Assembly: GCA_035236585.1 (NCBI GenBank)
Contig: CP141132.1
Span: 25,069,445-25,133,444 of the forward strand
DNA length: 64,000 bases
Reading direction: 5' to 3'
Source of the DNA: Warburgia ugandensis
Lineage: Eukaryota; Streptophyta; Magnoliopsida; Canellales; Canellaceae
Below are positions 35,417 to 47,000 of this stretch, in pieces (position 1 is the first letter of the stretch; each line of letters opens with the position of its first letter). A program made the translations under genes and the position numbers. The notes below the pieces were generated by a model, which was given only the letters and a program-made list of their open reading frames with translations, made no database searches and was not told the origin of the DNA.

Positions 35417-36435
35417 TGATAAGTGTCTAATTTTGCATAAAAACCACTCAATTAGTTACCCATATGTTATAATTAGAGGGGAAATAGGGTTTTAGACCAA
35501 AATTTTTAACACATGAATTTTTTACCTAATGATTAAAAATTCTGACACTTTTTGTAGGTCCAGAAGCTTATTAGAGATAAGTATGTGATTAATCATATTT
35601 TTCAAGGATTTAATTAGATTTTTTAACTTTTTGTAAGAAGCGAGATGTTGATTCGACAACCAAAATCAATTGAGAAGAAAATGAAAGATTAAGATCAAAA
35701 CATTGAGTCAAAGCCTAACAATCATCAATTCAAAGTGAGATCAAAGGTTAAGATCATCTTTAAGATGAGCAATAGATGCAATTAGAGAAGCCAAAGGTGC
35801 TTCTAGTGTCCCATGCACAAGTCACACAAAGTCCACCACCTTTGCATGGGTTCCACTTAAGCCACTTAACCATGAACAAGGCGACAACCTAAGGAGCCAA
35901 GCCAACCACCAAAGCCAAGGTTTGAACTATCAAGCTAAGCTAAGAAAGTCACCTAAGCTAGCCACAAAGCCAAGCCAATAGAGCTCTCAAAGTTAGCCAT
36001 CAAGCCACATAAGCTATGCTATAAGGAAGGTCATAATTGTAGAAGAATCTAAAGAATTATCCTTGAGATTTAAGGAGATATTTTGAAGATAATTGAGGGA
36101 ACATTTATCAGGATAAGGTAGCATGTGGACCAATAGGAAGAGACCCCTCCATTTTTTATGTTTTTCCCACTTTTTTCTCACTTTCCACATCACCACTAAG
36201 ATGCACCATGAATTTCATTTTTCATTCAAGAGTCCTAACTTTCTAAGACTTCTCCACCTTCCTTAACTTTCATTTCAACCAATCCCCACTTCCTAGGAAA
36301 CTACCTAGCCAATTACTTTTCTCCATGTATTTCCTCCCACCTTGTTTTCACTCTCTTACCTCATTCCAACCAACCATTTTCCATATTTCAAAGAAGATTC
36401 CATGATTTTTGAAAGGGGAGATTCACTATCCTAAA
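35417..36435 (+). mobile_element. 3' LTR of Athila/Tat-like element, first part
   Basis: TGATAAGTGTCTAATTTTGC and the following kilobase match the 5' LTR at 25912-26950, ending in GGGGAGATTC. It is interrupted after CTAAA at 36435 by a B-like LTR start. The LTR appears to resume at about 41231 with CCTACATGCATTCC, matching 26994 onward. Together the parts make about 2.7 kb. Confidence 0.78.
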
Positions 36436-37340
36436 TATAACAACCCCAAAATTTCATTATTCCATGATTGGGTTATGAGCTTTCAAGCGATATATTTTTT
36501 TTATAAAAGTCTAATTTGGAATTAAAACTAAAACTGTTAGATAGTACTCAAAAAATGCAATCCAACGAGTTAAAGAACGTTGAAAACAGAGTCCATATGA
36601 AGTAGTTATAGGCCTTTGAAGTCAGGAGCAATACGATAATTAAAAGATTAAAAAAAAAAAAAACTTAATGGAAGAGGGGCCAAATTGATATTAGCAGCCC
36701 CCCACCCCCCTCACATTAGAAACTCGACAAAATGTCAGGTCTAGTTTTCTCTTTTCCTTCGTTCTTCTCTCTCATCTCTCCAACCTCCTCTGATCAGATC
36801 TCCTTGCTTACCGGTTCCGCAGAAATGCAGAAGAAAAAGGGAAAAAGAAAACCCTAATTGACATCCAAATTCAAACCTAACTCAAACCATGATTTCATTG
36901 TAAACTGGGGAGAGATTCAATTCTAAATCCTCTCTTTCGTTCTAACTCTTCAAAATCAGGTATTTTTCAATCTCTTCTCCTATATAGGGTTTGGCCAAAT
37001 GAGGGGAGTTTTCTTCTAGTGATCAAGGATCTTATAGCTGTTTTAAGGTTTTGTGAGTGGAAGTGAGCATGTAAAGAAGGTTTGAGATTAGCTTTTTCAT
37101 CTCTCATTCATTCCAATCAGAAAAATTGAATCTGTACAGGAGTTTCATGGCATTTCCTTGCTAGATCTATGAGAAATTGATCAGCATATTCTCTAAGCAT
37201 TGTTGCAGATCTTTTCTTTTCTTATTGTAATCTTTGATTTGTTCATATGTTTCCAACAACCTGATTTCCAGCTTCTTTAGTTTGCATAGCTTGAGATCTC
37301 CCCATGTTCTTTACATTCCTTTCTAATCTATCAGTTTTAG
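36436..37340 (+). mobile_element. 5' part of a family B-like LTR
   Basis: TATAACAACCCCAAAATTTC, the ATTCCATGATTGGGTTATGAG-like sequence and CAAAAAATGCAATCCAACGAG match the minus-strand start of the B LTR at 52333-56076. Similarity is clear to about 36650 and fades after the CCCCCCA stretch near 36700. AAATCAGGTATTTTTC near 36955 resembles a splice donor, and TCTATCAGTTTTAG (37327-37340) an acceptor. No B-type 3' end is seen before 41230, so this LTR seems truncated or recombined. Confidence 0.6.
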
Positions 37341-38009
37341 TTGTGAGTGCTCTTTCATTACAATGGGCATGGAGTGCCAAAGCCTAATGTAAATGGTGAA
37401 ATTTGGATTTTTAATAAGAGTTATACACAGCACATTCACTTGCTAGTCAACGACCTCAATTCCAGGATGAAGACATCGTACATATATGAATTTGATTGCT
37501 CTGCTGAGGGGATGATTGTCAATGCCTTTACAAAGAGGCAAGAGTGGGGTTCTTCATCTTCAATGAAGGACTGCATTTTGCTTGCTAACTACAAAGAATT
37601 TGAGACTCTACCCCAAAGTGCAAAGTTTCCTACTAATGTTTTCACATCCTGTCTCACAACGCCAATAAAAATGGCATTATGATGGTTTAGCACTCGTTCA
37701 TTACTTTGTGATTCCCTCGACCCTGCTCTTGTAGACAAAATTCCTGGGCATCAAAATGACTAGAAAACTCTTGTTGGAGAGCTGAACTGGATCTTCATAG
37801 TAGTAACTGATACAATTTCTTAGAATGTCTTTCCACATTATTTGTTTCAGAGGTTAATCAGGCAGGATCTGTTGGTTGCTAGTTTCTTCCGAAATTTCTT
37901 ACTTGTTGAGTAGATTATGCAAGCTTCTTATTGTTCTCCAGTTTCATTTCCAATGCTTCCTTCAACTTATCAGCACCATATGTGGGATGTCTAGGATGTG
38001 GCTATTGAA
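37341..38009 (+). pseudogene. RAPTOR (TOR complex 1 subunit) fragment, intronless, in-frame stops
   Basis: The frame [20 protein letters not shown] opens the fragment. [68 protein letters not shown] and YQHHMWDV follow. These match the N-terminal conserved caspase-like region of plant RAPTOR (about 220 of roughly 1350 residues). RAPTOR presents substrates to TOR kinase in the cytosol. Upstream of 37347 the match stops. Five stops (after MAL, at QND/K, TIS/N, LVE/I and WDV/D) all fit single transitions in Arg or Trp codons, with no frameshift. No intron is visible, which suggests capture from RNA. It is not functional and runs straight into ATP synthase beta sequence. Confidence 0.88.
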
Positions 38010-38265
38010 GTGTCTGCTTTGCTTGGTCATATCCCATCTCCTATTGGCTACCAACCAACTTTGGCTATTGATCTTGGAGGCTTGAAAGAACGTATTACCA
38101 CCACAAAGAAGGGTTCTATTACCTTAGTCTAGGCTATTTATGTGCTTGTTGATGACTTGACAAATCCAGCTCCTGTAACCACCTTTGCCCATTTAGATGG
38201 CAACGACATTCATGCCAGAATTAGTTCCCCAATGAAAATCTATCCATGCTGGGAAATAGAAAATG
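38007..38265 (+). pseudogene. ATP synthase F1 beta subunit fragment fused to RAPTOR fragment
   Basis: [20 protein letters not shown], then [17 protein letters not shown], then [16 protein letters not shown] match the mitochondrial-type beta subunit downstream of its Walker B region. The normal protein holds the catalytic nucleotide sites of F1. The frame is shared with the RAPTOR piece, and the join lies at 38004-38009 (GCTATTGAA). One stop is at 38129-38131. After FAHLD an extra base shifts the frame; the following ATPB sequence (a DATT-like run, then IYP) is still traceable to about 38265. About 90 residues are represented. Confidence 0.85.
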
Positions 38266-38307
38266 ACATGCATTGTGAGAATCCTTCACTGATGTCTATG
38301 AAATCAT

Positions 38308-38506
38308 TATACACATATTAGTTTACCTAGGAATCTGTTCTTTGACGGATTCACTAATGGTTGTTAGCATAAAAATCATTAATATTGCAATAAAGCTTGG
38401 AATAGAGGGAATAAAGCAAGTTGCTTATCCTAAAACATGTTTTGTTCTTTTTGTTGCTATAGTAGTTGTGTGCATTCTAACTCAATTGAATTACCTGAAT
38501 AATATT
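38308..38506 (+). pseudogene. NIPA-type magnesium transporter fragment
   Basis: The frame [20 protein letters not shown], then KQVAYPKTCFVLFVAIVVVC and ILTQLNYLN, matches plant NIPA family proteins. In these a VYIGICSLVGSLSVMSIKA-type segment is followed by the helix ending in TQLNYLNKALD. NIPA proteins are polytopic membrane proteins linked to Mg2+ transport. Here only about 65 residues remain, covering about two membrane helices. The match ends abruptly after LNYLN. It is in the same orientation as the RAPTOR and ATPB pieces but in a different frame; the 40 bp between are unassigned. Confidence 0.75.
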
Positions 38507-38569
38507 AAAGTGCATGGTTTCTCATGAAGAAGAGGGCAATTAAACTAGTGGAATCCAATGAATGTGTAG
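38507..38569. other. Short unassigned joint
   Basis: Sequence between the NIPA match and recognisable Athila-like internal DNA. A frame KKRAIKLVESNECVDAQRDF can be read but I do not recognise it. Confidence 0.3.
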
Positions 38570-40108
38570 ATGCACAGAGAGATTTTGAATTTTCTTGAGT
38601 TTTTTTTTTTTTAATTTTGAAAACTAGAGTTCCCTTACTGTGATGAGAACTAGATGTTCAAAATGTAGTAAATATACTATTTTCACCTCTTAATAGAAAT
38701 GCATATGATTAGTTTTGCATATCATTCATGTATGGAAGCATTTTATGAAAGTTAATTCTCAGAAAACAATTACACATAGCACATAATCAAGACTAATATA
38801 GAGGTATGACTTAGAGACCTTGAAGAAAACCAGTGGAGACCTATAACCTAGTGAAACTTTGAGACTATCTTCTTTTAGAGAGTTATGAGTAATTCCACAC
38901 TTTCTTTGGCATACATAAATTAATGTGATCCTGTTATTGTTGTTTTAGTTAAACATCAAGAATAAATAGGAGTAATAGCTTTAATTCCAGAAATTTAGTG
39001 AATCTGATAGGATTTAGGAAACCTAGGAAATGACATAGGCCATCCTTGCTTATCCTAGAGACATAAAGCTTACCTAATATAGTATACCACTAGTTAGCCT
39101 TTTGAGCCTGTTATTAAGATTTTCTTTCTTAACCCCATTCACCTTAACCTAGAATAACCTAGTAAAATAAATGACCACTACCCATCTTCAAAATGAGTAA
39201 AGTAGAAAAAAAATTCAAAAATAGGACAAAAAGTAAAGAAGTGAGAAAAATTAGCTATCTTTCTTCCAAAGAAGAAAAAAAAAAAACAAAATTTGAAAGA
39301 GAAATTCACTACGAGCACAAACCCAAAAGAAAAGTTGTCCTAACAGATATTCATTGAAGACATCTACTCAATTTTGAACCTTCGAAATCTTTATACCCTT
39401 TTTTTCTAAACCTATCCTAAGCCTACATTTCATCCTAGTTAAAGACCTATTGATCTTAGGTGGACATAGCCTTAAAGAGGAGATAAAAAGAAAGAATTAA
39501 GGTAAAAGACCCATATATTCTTAGTGTTAACATCCACTCCTAGGGATCACTTTCCTTTGTCTCATGAGCATTTAAAAGAATTATGTGAACCATTAACTTG
39601 TTTGATTTGGTCACATAATGAGAGAAATATGTTAAAACCCCTTATTTGAGAGTTTTATTTCTAAGCATATACTTGTGAGGATTTGAGGTCAAGGCATATT
39701 TCCAATGGAATGTAAGCATATCTAGTTAAAAGTCAAGATTTATGTGGCTATACACACACATATGCACTTTGAGAAACAGCTCAAATAGGATGTCTTTAAT
39801 ATGTGTATGATATGTAAAAGTGTTAAATCTTCTTCATTAAGTTGTGAAAAATTAGTAAAATTGCAACTGAATGAGGATTCTATGAGATAAATTAGAGAAC
39901 TCGACCTTATTGAATTTTGTGGGTATATTCACTGCAAACCCTCCCGAGGAAAAACTCATCCACTAAGGGTAACCTAGAGGTTCAAGGGCTTGTTGCATGT
40001 GCTAAATGCAATCGTGAGTATCTACAAAAGTGGCACATTGTACCAGTTTTTGTAAAATAGTTTTTTGCATATTTTGCTCTAGACTAGCAAAATGTTGGTT
40101 TGGGGGTA
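38570..40108 (+). mobile_element. 3' internal end of a second Athila-like element
   Basis: From GAGATTTTGAATTTTCTTGA onward it parallels 33868-35406 in order. Shared landmarks are TTCTTTGGCATACATAA versus TTCTTCAGTGGACATTAG, ACCTAGGAAATGACATAGGC versus ACCTAGGAAATGATAGGGGC, and CCTACATTTCATCCTAGTT. It ends with TTCAAGGGCTTGTTGC, AGACTAGCAAAATG and a PPT (TTTGGGGGTA). The host gene chimera ends just upstream, so the captured fragments sit where internal coding sequence would be. No protein is seen. Confidence 0.68.
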
Positions 40109-41230
40109 TGTTAAGTGTTTAATTTTGGCTAAAAGACCACTATTTTAGCATTTAATTAAACCATCTAACTCATTAATTTGGTAATTTTTTGGATAAAATA
40201 TAAAAATTAGTTCAAATTGACCATCCAACCGTAAATTGTCAAAATTAGTGGTCGATGATCAATTGAGCTAAGTGGATTCTTAATGTATGATTTAGATGAC
40301 TCTAATCTAGTCTTTTGTTTTATAGATCAACTAAAGGAGGGTTGGATGGCTTAGATCTAATTTCAATAGATCAAATCAATTTGAAGATCATTAAGGCAAG
40401 GGATGAAGGGTTTCTAAAAGAAGAAGGTTTCCTAATGGAAGAGAAGTCCTAATTTCGAAGAGGAGAAACTTTCCTAATAGGAATCTACCTCTTCAAGGAA
40501 AGAGTTTGAGGAAAATAAGGAAGTGGAAAGATTATAAAGAGGGGGAACCGTAGGGGAGTTTGGGGAGTTTCTGCAATTTTATTTGGAGTGTTACTTTCTT
40601 GCTTTCATCGTCACTTATACTTCCAATTTTTTTCTCTAAACCTTTAACATCCATTCCTTATTATGTCCTCAACCTAGATCACCATTAGCTTTGCTTCCAC
40701 TACACCCATCTCTTCTTCAGTCCATCTGCTTCACCACATCAACCCAGATCCCCATCTCTGTTCACGTTCTCCTCCTCCCTTGATCTCTCACTTATATCTA
40801 TCTCACATTACAAACCCAACTTTCCTCCATTCACTGCTCATCCCATCTCATGCACCTATCTAATTTTTTCAATACCCAGGCTCATCTTCCCTATTCTCCT
40901 CCTCATGAATTGCTTTCACCATCACCCAAAACCCAGCTCCATCCCCATCACCCACTTTCCCTTGTTTGCCTGACTCCCAATTCATCGCACCACCTTTTCC
41001 CCCCAGCCCATCTCCATGGCCCTCTTCATCCACCTCATCGGACGAGCTACCACTGGTCACACGGCTATACCAAAGATGCCCCATACCTCTACCCTTCTTT
41101 TATATTCCCTTCCTCCTCTGCTCCATGCCTCTCTTGATTGGCTATGTTCCAGATGACGCCCAGAAAGGGAGTTGTTTTTCTCCTACTGGAAGAGCAACCA
41201 ACGGCCTGGCACCCATCTCTCCAGAGCCAT
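40109..41230 (+). mobile_element. 5' part of an LTR with divergent U3
   Basis: TGTTAAGTGTTTAATTTTGG follows the PPT and resembles the Athila LTR start (TGATAAGTGTCTAATTTTGC). The next kilobase, including GATTATAAAGAGGGGGAACC near 40530 and a C-rich pyrimidine stretch, is unlike 25912-26990. Proline/serine-rich frames at 40850-41283 come from this C-rich DNA and have no domain. At about 41231 the sequence becomes the shared Athila LTR downstream half. This marks either insertion into the resident LTR or recombination between LTRs. Confidence 0.55.
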
Positions 41231-42906
41231 CCGACCTACATGCATTCCAAAGGCATCCACTTTGTCCTCATTTAAATACCTAACCCATCATCTTAGCCAT
41301 CCAAATTCTTTTGTTTTCATCCCCATCATACCTTTATCTTAGGTTGCCCTAGAAAATATAGGAGAAAAAATATAAAAGACCATAAAAAAACAAAAGTTGA
41401 GGCATTTCTCCCTTGGGAGGAAAAAGATTTCTCCTTCACTTTGGAGGAGGGCAGCCTTTTCCTTCCACCTTTTCCATGATCTTTTTGTTTTGAACTTTCT
41501 TTCCTTTGGGTGGTTGCTATCCTTCCAAGGTGGGCTGCATCTTCCCCAAGTGTTCCATGCCTAGATCTTGTCAATTAGATGTCTTTCCAAAGGTTTGTTG
41601 GTTCCCTTTTAAATCATCTCTCTTTTCTTGATCTTACTCCCATTGTTGCATAGTTAACTCTTTTCAATTCATTTCTTCTTATTTGCTTCTTTATTCAAGA
41701 TCCAAGGTTATTTCTCCCTTGAAGTGACAGCCAAGGGAAGTCACCTTTAATCTAATCCTTGTCCTTGTTCTTCATTGCCCATTTAGATCTCATTTTGTTT
41801 CATTGATCTTTAGCTTGTTTCGTTAGTGTTCTTTGATTGTTGCCTTTATATTCTATTAGATTTTCCCTTGAATCTCCTTAAGTTTCTTGCCTATCTTTTT
41901 CCTTCTTTCTCATCTTTTTCCCCCTCTTTTTCCATAGATCTCTCTTGGATTAGATGCATGCTTGCTTAGGATTGGAATATTGGATTGCATAGAAGAAGAT
42001 ATAATCAATTTATTTAGGTGTATTTTGATTGTAGAAAGATGTGCACACTCATTGGATGATGAGCACCACACTTGTACCTAAAATCCATGTAATGAGATTG
42101 AGGTTTGGTTTATGATTGAAGTTTACTTTTCATGAATGTTTTATGTGATTTAAATCCAATTTTTCTTGGATGTTTAATTCAATTTTTCATGTTCAACTCC
42201 ATACATAATTCACTTTAGATTAGTTGCTATATTAATTTTGCATTTAAGAAACATACCATGATTCCATGCACACATCACCATGTGTCATGTGCATGGTCTT
42301 AAAGTGTGATTCTTTCGAAAGTTGCATGTTTTGATTAGAGTTTCATGCTTTAGTTGAGATAACTTCATGCATTCCATGCTAGCCTAGTTTGCACTTTAAT
42401 ATAAGTATGCTTTCCATGCTTCATATGCATATTCTCTCCATCATTATGTTCATGCAAAAATTTCATACTCCATATGCACCATGTTTTTTTTTTTCTTTTT
42501 TTGCATGATTTGTTTAGTTCATGTTAAGAGTAGTTCTTCATGGCTTAGATTTAGTTAGATGCTAAGGTAGTTTTTATTGTTTCCATTCTTAGTTTTTTAG
42601 AAAGTTTTAATTTTAAAAAGTATTAATTTTAGGAAGATTTTATTTAGGAAAGTTTTATTTTTAGAAAGTGTGATTTAGGAAAGTTATTAATTTTAGCATA
42701 TTTTAAGTTTGAACATAATTTCCATCTTCATGTGTTAATTTCCATTTTTAATTTAGGAAAAGATATCTCGAATTTGGCTAGGTTAGATAATTTAAAGTAG
42801 GGACCACTAGTATTACAATTGTTTGATTCCTAATGGGATTGACCTCCTCATGTGAATTACTACAACTTATCAGTGCACTTATGATTTTTAACTTAAAATC
42901 ACAACA
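41231..42906 (+). mobile_element. 3' LTR of Athila/Tat-like element, second part
   Basis: CCTACATGCATTCCAAAGGC to ATCACAACA matches the 5' LTR (26994-27915, 30463-30777). It ends at 42906 before ACTAC (42907-42911), the duplicate of 25907-25911. This right border proves that the LTR end belongs to the element inserted at 25912. Confidence 0.82.
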
Positions 42907-42911
42907 ACTAC

Positions 42912-43371
42912 TATAGATTCATTGAGGGATTCTAACATATAGCTTTACCACTAAGAAAGATGACATGAAAAGATGTCAAGTTCGTACAAGATGATGGATG
43001 CAATGTAAGCTTATATGAACCGAAAAGGAAGTTGACCGCTGCACTAGTGCTCATATTACCATCAAAGAGTGGAGGTTTTGAAGTCTACAATGATGGTTCA
43101 TGCAAGCTACTGGGTTGGTTGGTCATGCACAATGAGAAGTTGATTGCTAATGCTTCCTAACAAGTAAAAAACATAAGGTTAGTTGACCTTCCTATAATAT
43201 AGAGCTTGCTGATGTAGTCTTTGCCTTGATGATTTGGAGGCATCACTTGTATGGAGAGAATTCAAGCTATTCACTAATCACAAGAGTTTCAAGTACATCT
43301 TCTTGCAATAGGACTTGAACATGAGGTAGAGAAGGTGGATGGAGTACTTAAAAGATTATGATTTTTTTGTA
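42912..43371 (+). pseudogene. Ty3/gypsy RT end and RNase H, continuation of the split gene
   Basis: YRFIEGF and HIALPLRKMT follow directly from FLGLIGYY at 25906. DVKFVQDDGCNVSLYEPKRK, then LTAALVLILPS, GGFEVYNDGSC, KLIANAS and IWRHHLYGE are decayed RNase H motifs; the usual YSDAS is YNDGS. ITRVSS corresponds to the TDHKSLKY region in another frame. Stops and frameshifts are frequent. The match ends near 43371 (KDYDF). Confidence 0.83.
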
Positions 43372-44063
43372 TGTATTAATTAATTAACGCTAGTGCACAT
43401 CTTTATTGAGCTATAGAATCAACAAATATGGGTTGATCCCATAGGACTCTCTAATAAATGAGACTTAATTAAGTTGCTTTACTCTAAACTAACCAACAAG
43501 GAAATAAAGGAAAGAACTCTAAACTAAACAACTAATCTAAGCAAACTAACTAAATCAAAGCAAGGAAATAAACTAAGAAAGTACCCTAATCAATGAATAA
43601 AGCAAGCAAACAAGGAAGGAAATAAACTAACTAAGGAAAGGGAAAGCACTCCTTCATTAATGGAAATTGAATTACAATTGAATGTAAGAAATAAAAGAAA
43701 ACAAAGCAAATAAAGACACTCCCTTAAAGTGGTCGCTATAGGATTCCTTAATTGTGCCACCCAACAAAGCTCTTTACATGTCCTCTTCTTCTTTTTTGGA
43801 CATGAATAACACTATATGGCTTACTTTGTTGGGTCACATAAGAATGTGTGCGGAAGTGGAATGACTAAGGGGCATGGAAAAGAAAGGTGGACGATGCATT
43901 GAAGGATAAGAGTGGAAGGAAGGGTGAATGTTACGTGTGATCTAGGTGAGGTGTTATGCTACAATGGTGGAAACATGCATGCCTAAGGATGTAATGATGC
44001 ATGGAAACCTTAATATATAAAGGAGAAGGCATGGAATCCTAAGGTAATCTAAGGGTTTGTATG
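43372..44063 (-). mobile_element. Probable inverted LTR end of an unidentified element
   Basis: TGTATGTATTAATTAATTAA opens just where the gypsy gene stops. GGGTTGATCCCATAGGACTC resembles the complement of the GGGATCGACC motif near plant LTR ends. An ACTAA/GGAAATAAA-rich stretch follows. No gene is seen. The far side is cut by the inverted C LTR at 44064. Confidence 0.4.
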
Positions 44064-47000
44064 TGTGGTGACCCAGGCTTTTGAAATACATTTTCGTTAA
44101 TCATTTTCAAATGGTGGTCGACTAATTTTGCAAACATTTTGAAAACTTGAGCAGTGAAAAAAAAAATAAAAATTCTTTGAAATTCTTTTCAAAAAACCCA
44201 AATGCCACATTTCACTCACATATACATACATAATTTTGTGTACAACATATGTTTCTAAAGAAACTCATTTTATTAAAATTGCATGATCGATCTAGTGGTT
44301 CACATACACAGCCCCTTTATTACATCTTATGTCCAAAATACACAAATCAAAATACAATCCAATGCTTTCACAAGTGTGCGTAGTCTTGATCAATTGTATG
44401 GCCTTCGTATTCCCTTGTCGTATCCCTTCAATCCTTCCTTTCTGTATCTGAGATATTGTAAACATTCAAACATTTACAATATCTCAGCAAGTTATACTTG
44501 CCAGGGGATTCAAGAACATATGAAATCATATAATTCAAAAGTTCAGTATTCATCATCATCATATTCCACATGAATCACATAATTCAATTTCCATGAACCA
44601 TACCATATATGATCATTCAATCATAAAATTTATCATGTAACATCCACTATGATAATTCCAAACCACTCACCACTATATCATATGTATATATCATGCAGAA
44701 ATCATGAAAAATAGTCAATGTCTCAAACATCAATAACCATACTTAGATATACTGAGTTGATAAATCATCCAGACTTTTGCTCAGAAAATACTCCCTCATT
44801 AGCATAGTATTGGTATCTCACTATGCCATGCATCATATGCAAAATACTCAAGGACTACGATGCTGCAGTCTAATACGTACTAGCATGCTCGAATAACTAC
44901 CTTGTTCCTCACTGATACCACGGCGGAAAGTATTATATCACTGTCCATATGGGGAGACAAGACTTTCATAGTGGGGCCTTCCCATAGTTTCCCCACACGA
45001 CTTTTAGCCCCTTTGGGCAAGGTATCATAATATCATCAAATTTCGGGAAGCGGGTGGCCAAACCCCCATAACTTCCCTAGCATAGCATCCCCAGGCTTAT
45101 GCCTAATTAAAACAAAACCGAAAGCCTCCATGCTTGTATCTAAATTACTTCTTGTACATCTCAAATGATCTATCTATTTATATTATCATTCTCATATTCA
45201 ATATCCTCACGCTAAGGATATAATTTTATTTCTAGATTTAAGGATCTTCATTTACAATGAATGATACCCATATTCTTATAAGTTTAGGGATTAATCATTT
45301 ATTGTAAATGAACCCCATTTCCTTTAATTTGGTATTTATATACCAATTGTTATTAAGTGTAAGGATACTCATTTGATACAAATGATCTCCATTATTATTA
45401 TGTTCTTATCTAAGTTTAGGGGTAATCATAAATGATACCTAGATATTTATTATGTATTCCTTCAAATTTCAACAATTATTTCTCTCTCAAATGCATGAAT
45501 TATGATTCAAATATAACTGAATATATTATCATCCTCAAGCATTATAATGTCCATGAATAACAACAACTCCATGCACCATAGGTCTCATATTCTTAAAGTT
45601 CCACCTACCTTCATGTAGTGGTCCATTCCTTTAAATCCTCCATGATTGACATATTTAATTTGTAAATACATACATACTATCATTATCTATATAATTTTGG
45701 ATAATCTCCTATCTATATTCCTTATCTAATCTTGTCCTTCGATATAAAGGATCTAGATCTGTCTTGTGTTTCTATCATCCATATAATCTATCATCCTCAG
45801 ATAGTATTCTATCCTATTGATTAGTAGATCTAGCGGTTGGAATGATCTTCTAACCTTTCAAATCTAAGTATTTTCTATCTTTAAGTCTTTGTGTGTCCAT
45901 CTCCTTGATCTTGATCTTTCATAGATCCTTTGATCAACAATCTATACTTGTTGATAAAGATCAAGGGCCTAGATCTTCAATCATCTAGTTCTTCTTTGAT
46001 CTAAGTTCAGTTATTTGATCATCCCTAAGGGGAATGATCCGAGTTCTCTTCCTTGAATCATATTTGATCAAGGGTTTGGATTATCTAATCTAATGATCTA
46101 GATTTGATCTACAACATACATACTAATAAACATGCATACTAAGTATAATACAATGTTATGATTCTTATTGTTCTTGATCATTCAAGATCCTATGGATCTT
46201 GTTTGATCATCCTTATCTTACTTATAATTTGTATTAAGATTAGATATTTCACTAACCTTATATGCTCTTATTATTATTATTCAACCAGTTAATGTTTTAC
46301 TGGTCGAAGATAGCTTATTTCATCCTAAGTCTAGAATACTCCTCTTATTTCCAATTGACTAAGGTTTACTAATTGAATGGATGAACACAAAGTGGTTACT
46401 TCAATCCTCATGTAAGGAGGTGTTTAAACCTCACAAACATCAATGGAAGGTAGGGGAAGAGTGAGGCTCTATTAAAGGAGCCCCTAAACCCCCATGTTTA
46501 GTGTTCACTACTGTGTCCTTAGCTCAACCTTTCGTAAGGTTCCTATGAGCACTTTAACCCTAAGTACTCTTTCTAATTGATTTTAATTAAGTCCATGAAC
46601 ATTTAAAATGTCATTCATGGAGTTATATTATTCTCTTAATTTGGCCCAAGGAAATGATATTCCTTATATTATCCTACTGACTATAGTCCTTACTATCATT
46701 AAGTCCATGTCATTCATTCCATGTAAATGTCCTTCAACTCTATTTTTCATTTAATTACATTTTCAATGTAATTTTCATAACATAAGCGTCAAAGCCTAAA
46801 TAAATAAATAAGTAAATCTAACAATTAAATCTACTAAGTAATAAAAAATAATAATAACATTCAATAATTCAAATAAAAATTTAACATGCCATTTCTATTC
46901 ATTTTTCATCCCTTTAGGGTTTAGATCTTGATCGTTCATTTTCCTTTAGATCTAATACATCTTCTTAATGTGATTTTAGTATTAGATCATTGATGCATCT

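Noticed and set aside
37341..38009. A functional RAPTOR gene
   Set aside because: Only part of the N-terminal region is present, it has five in-frame stops, and it is fused to ATPB sequence.
40850..41574. Pro/Ser/His-rich frames that could suggest a secreted or structural protein
   Set aside because: They come from C-rich LTR DNA, overlap in several frames and both strands, and carry no recognisable motif.
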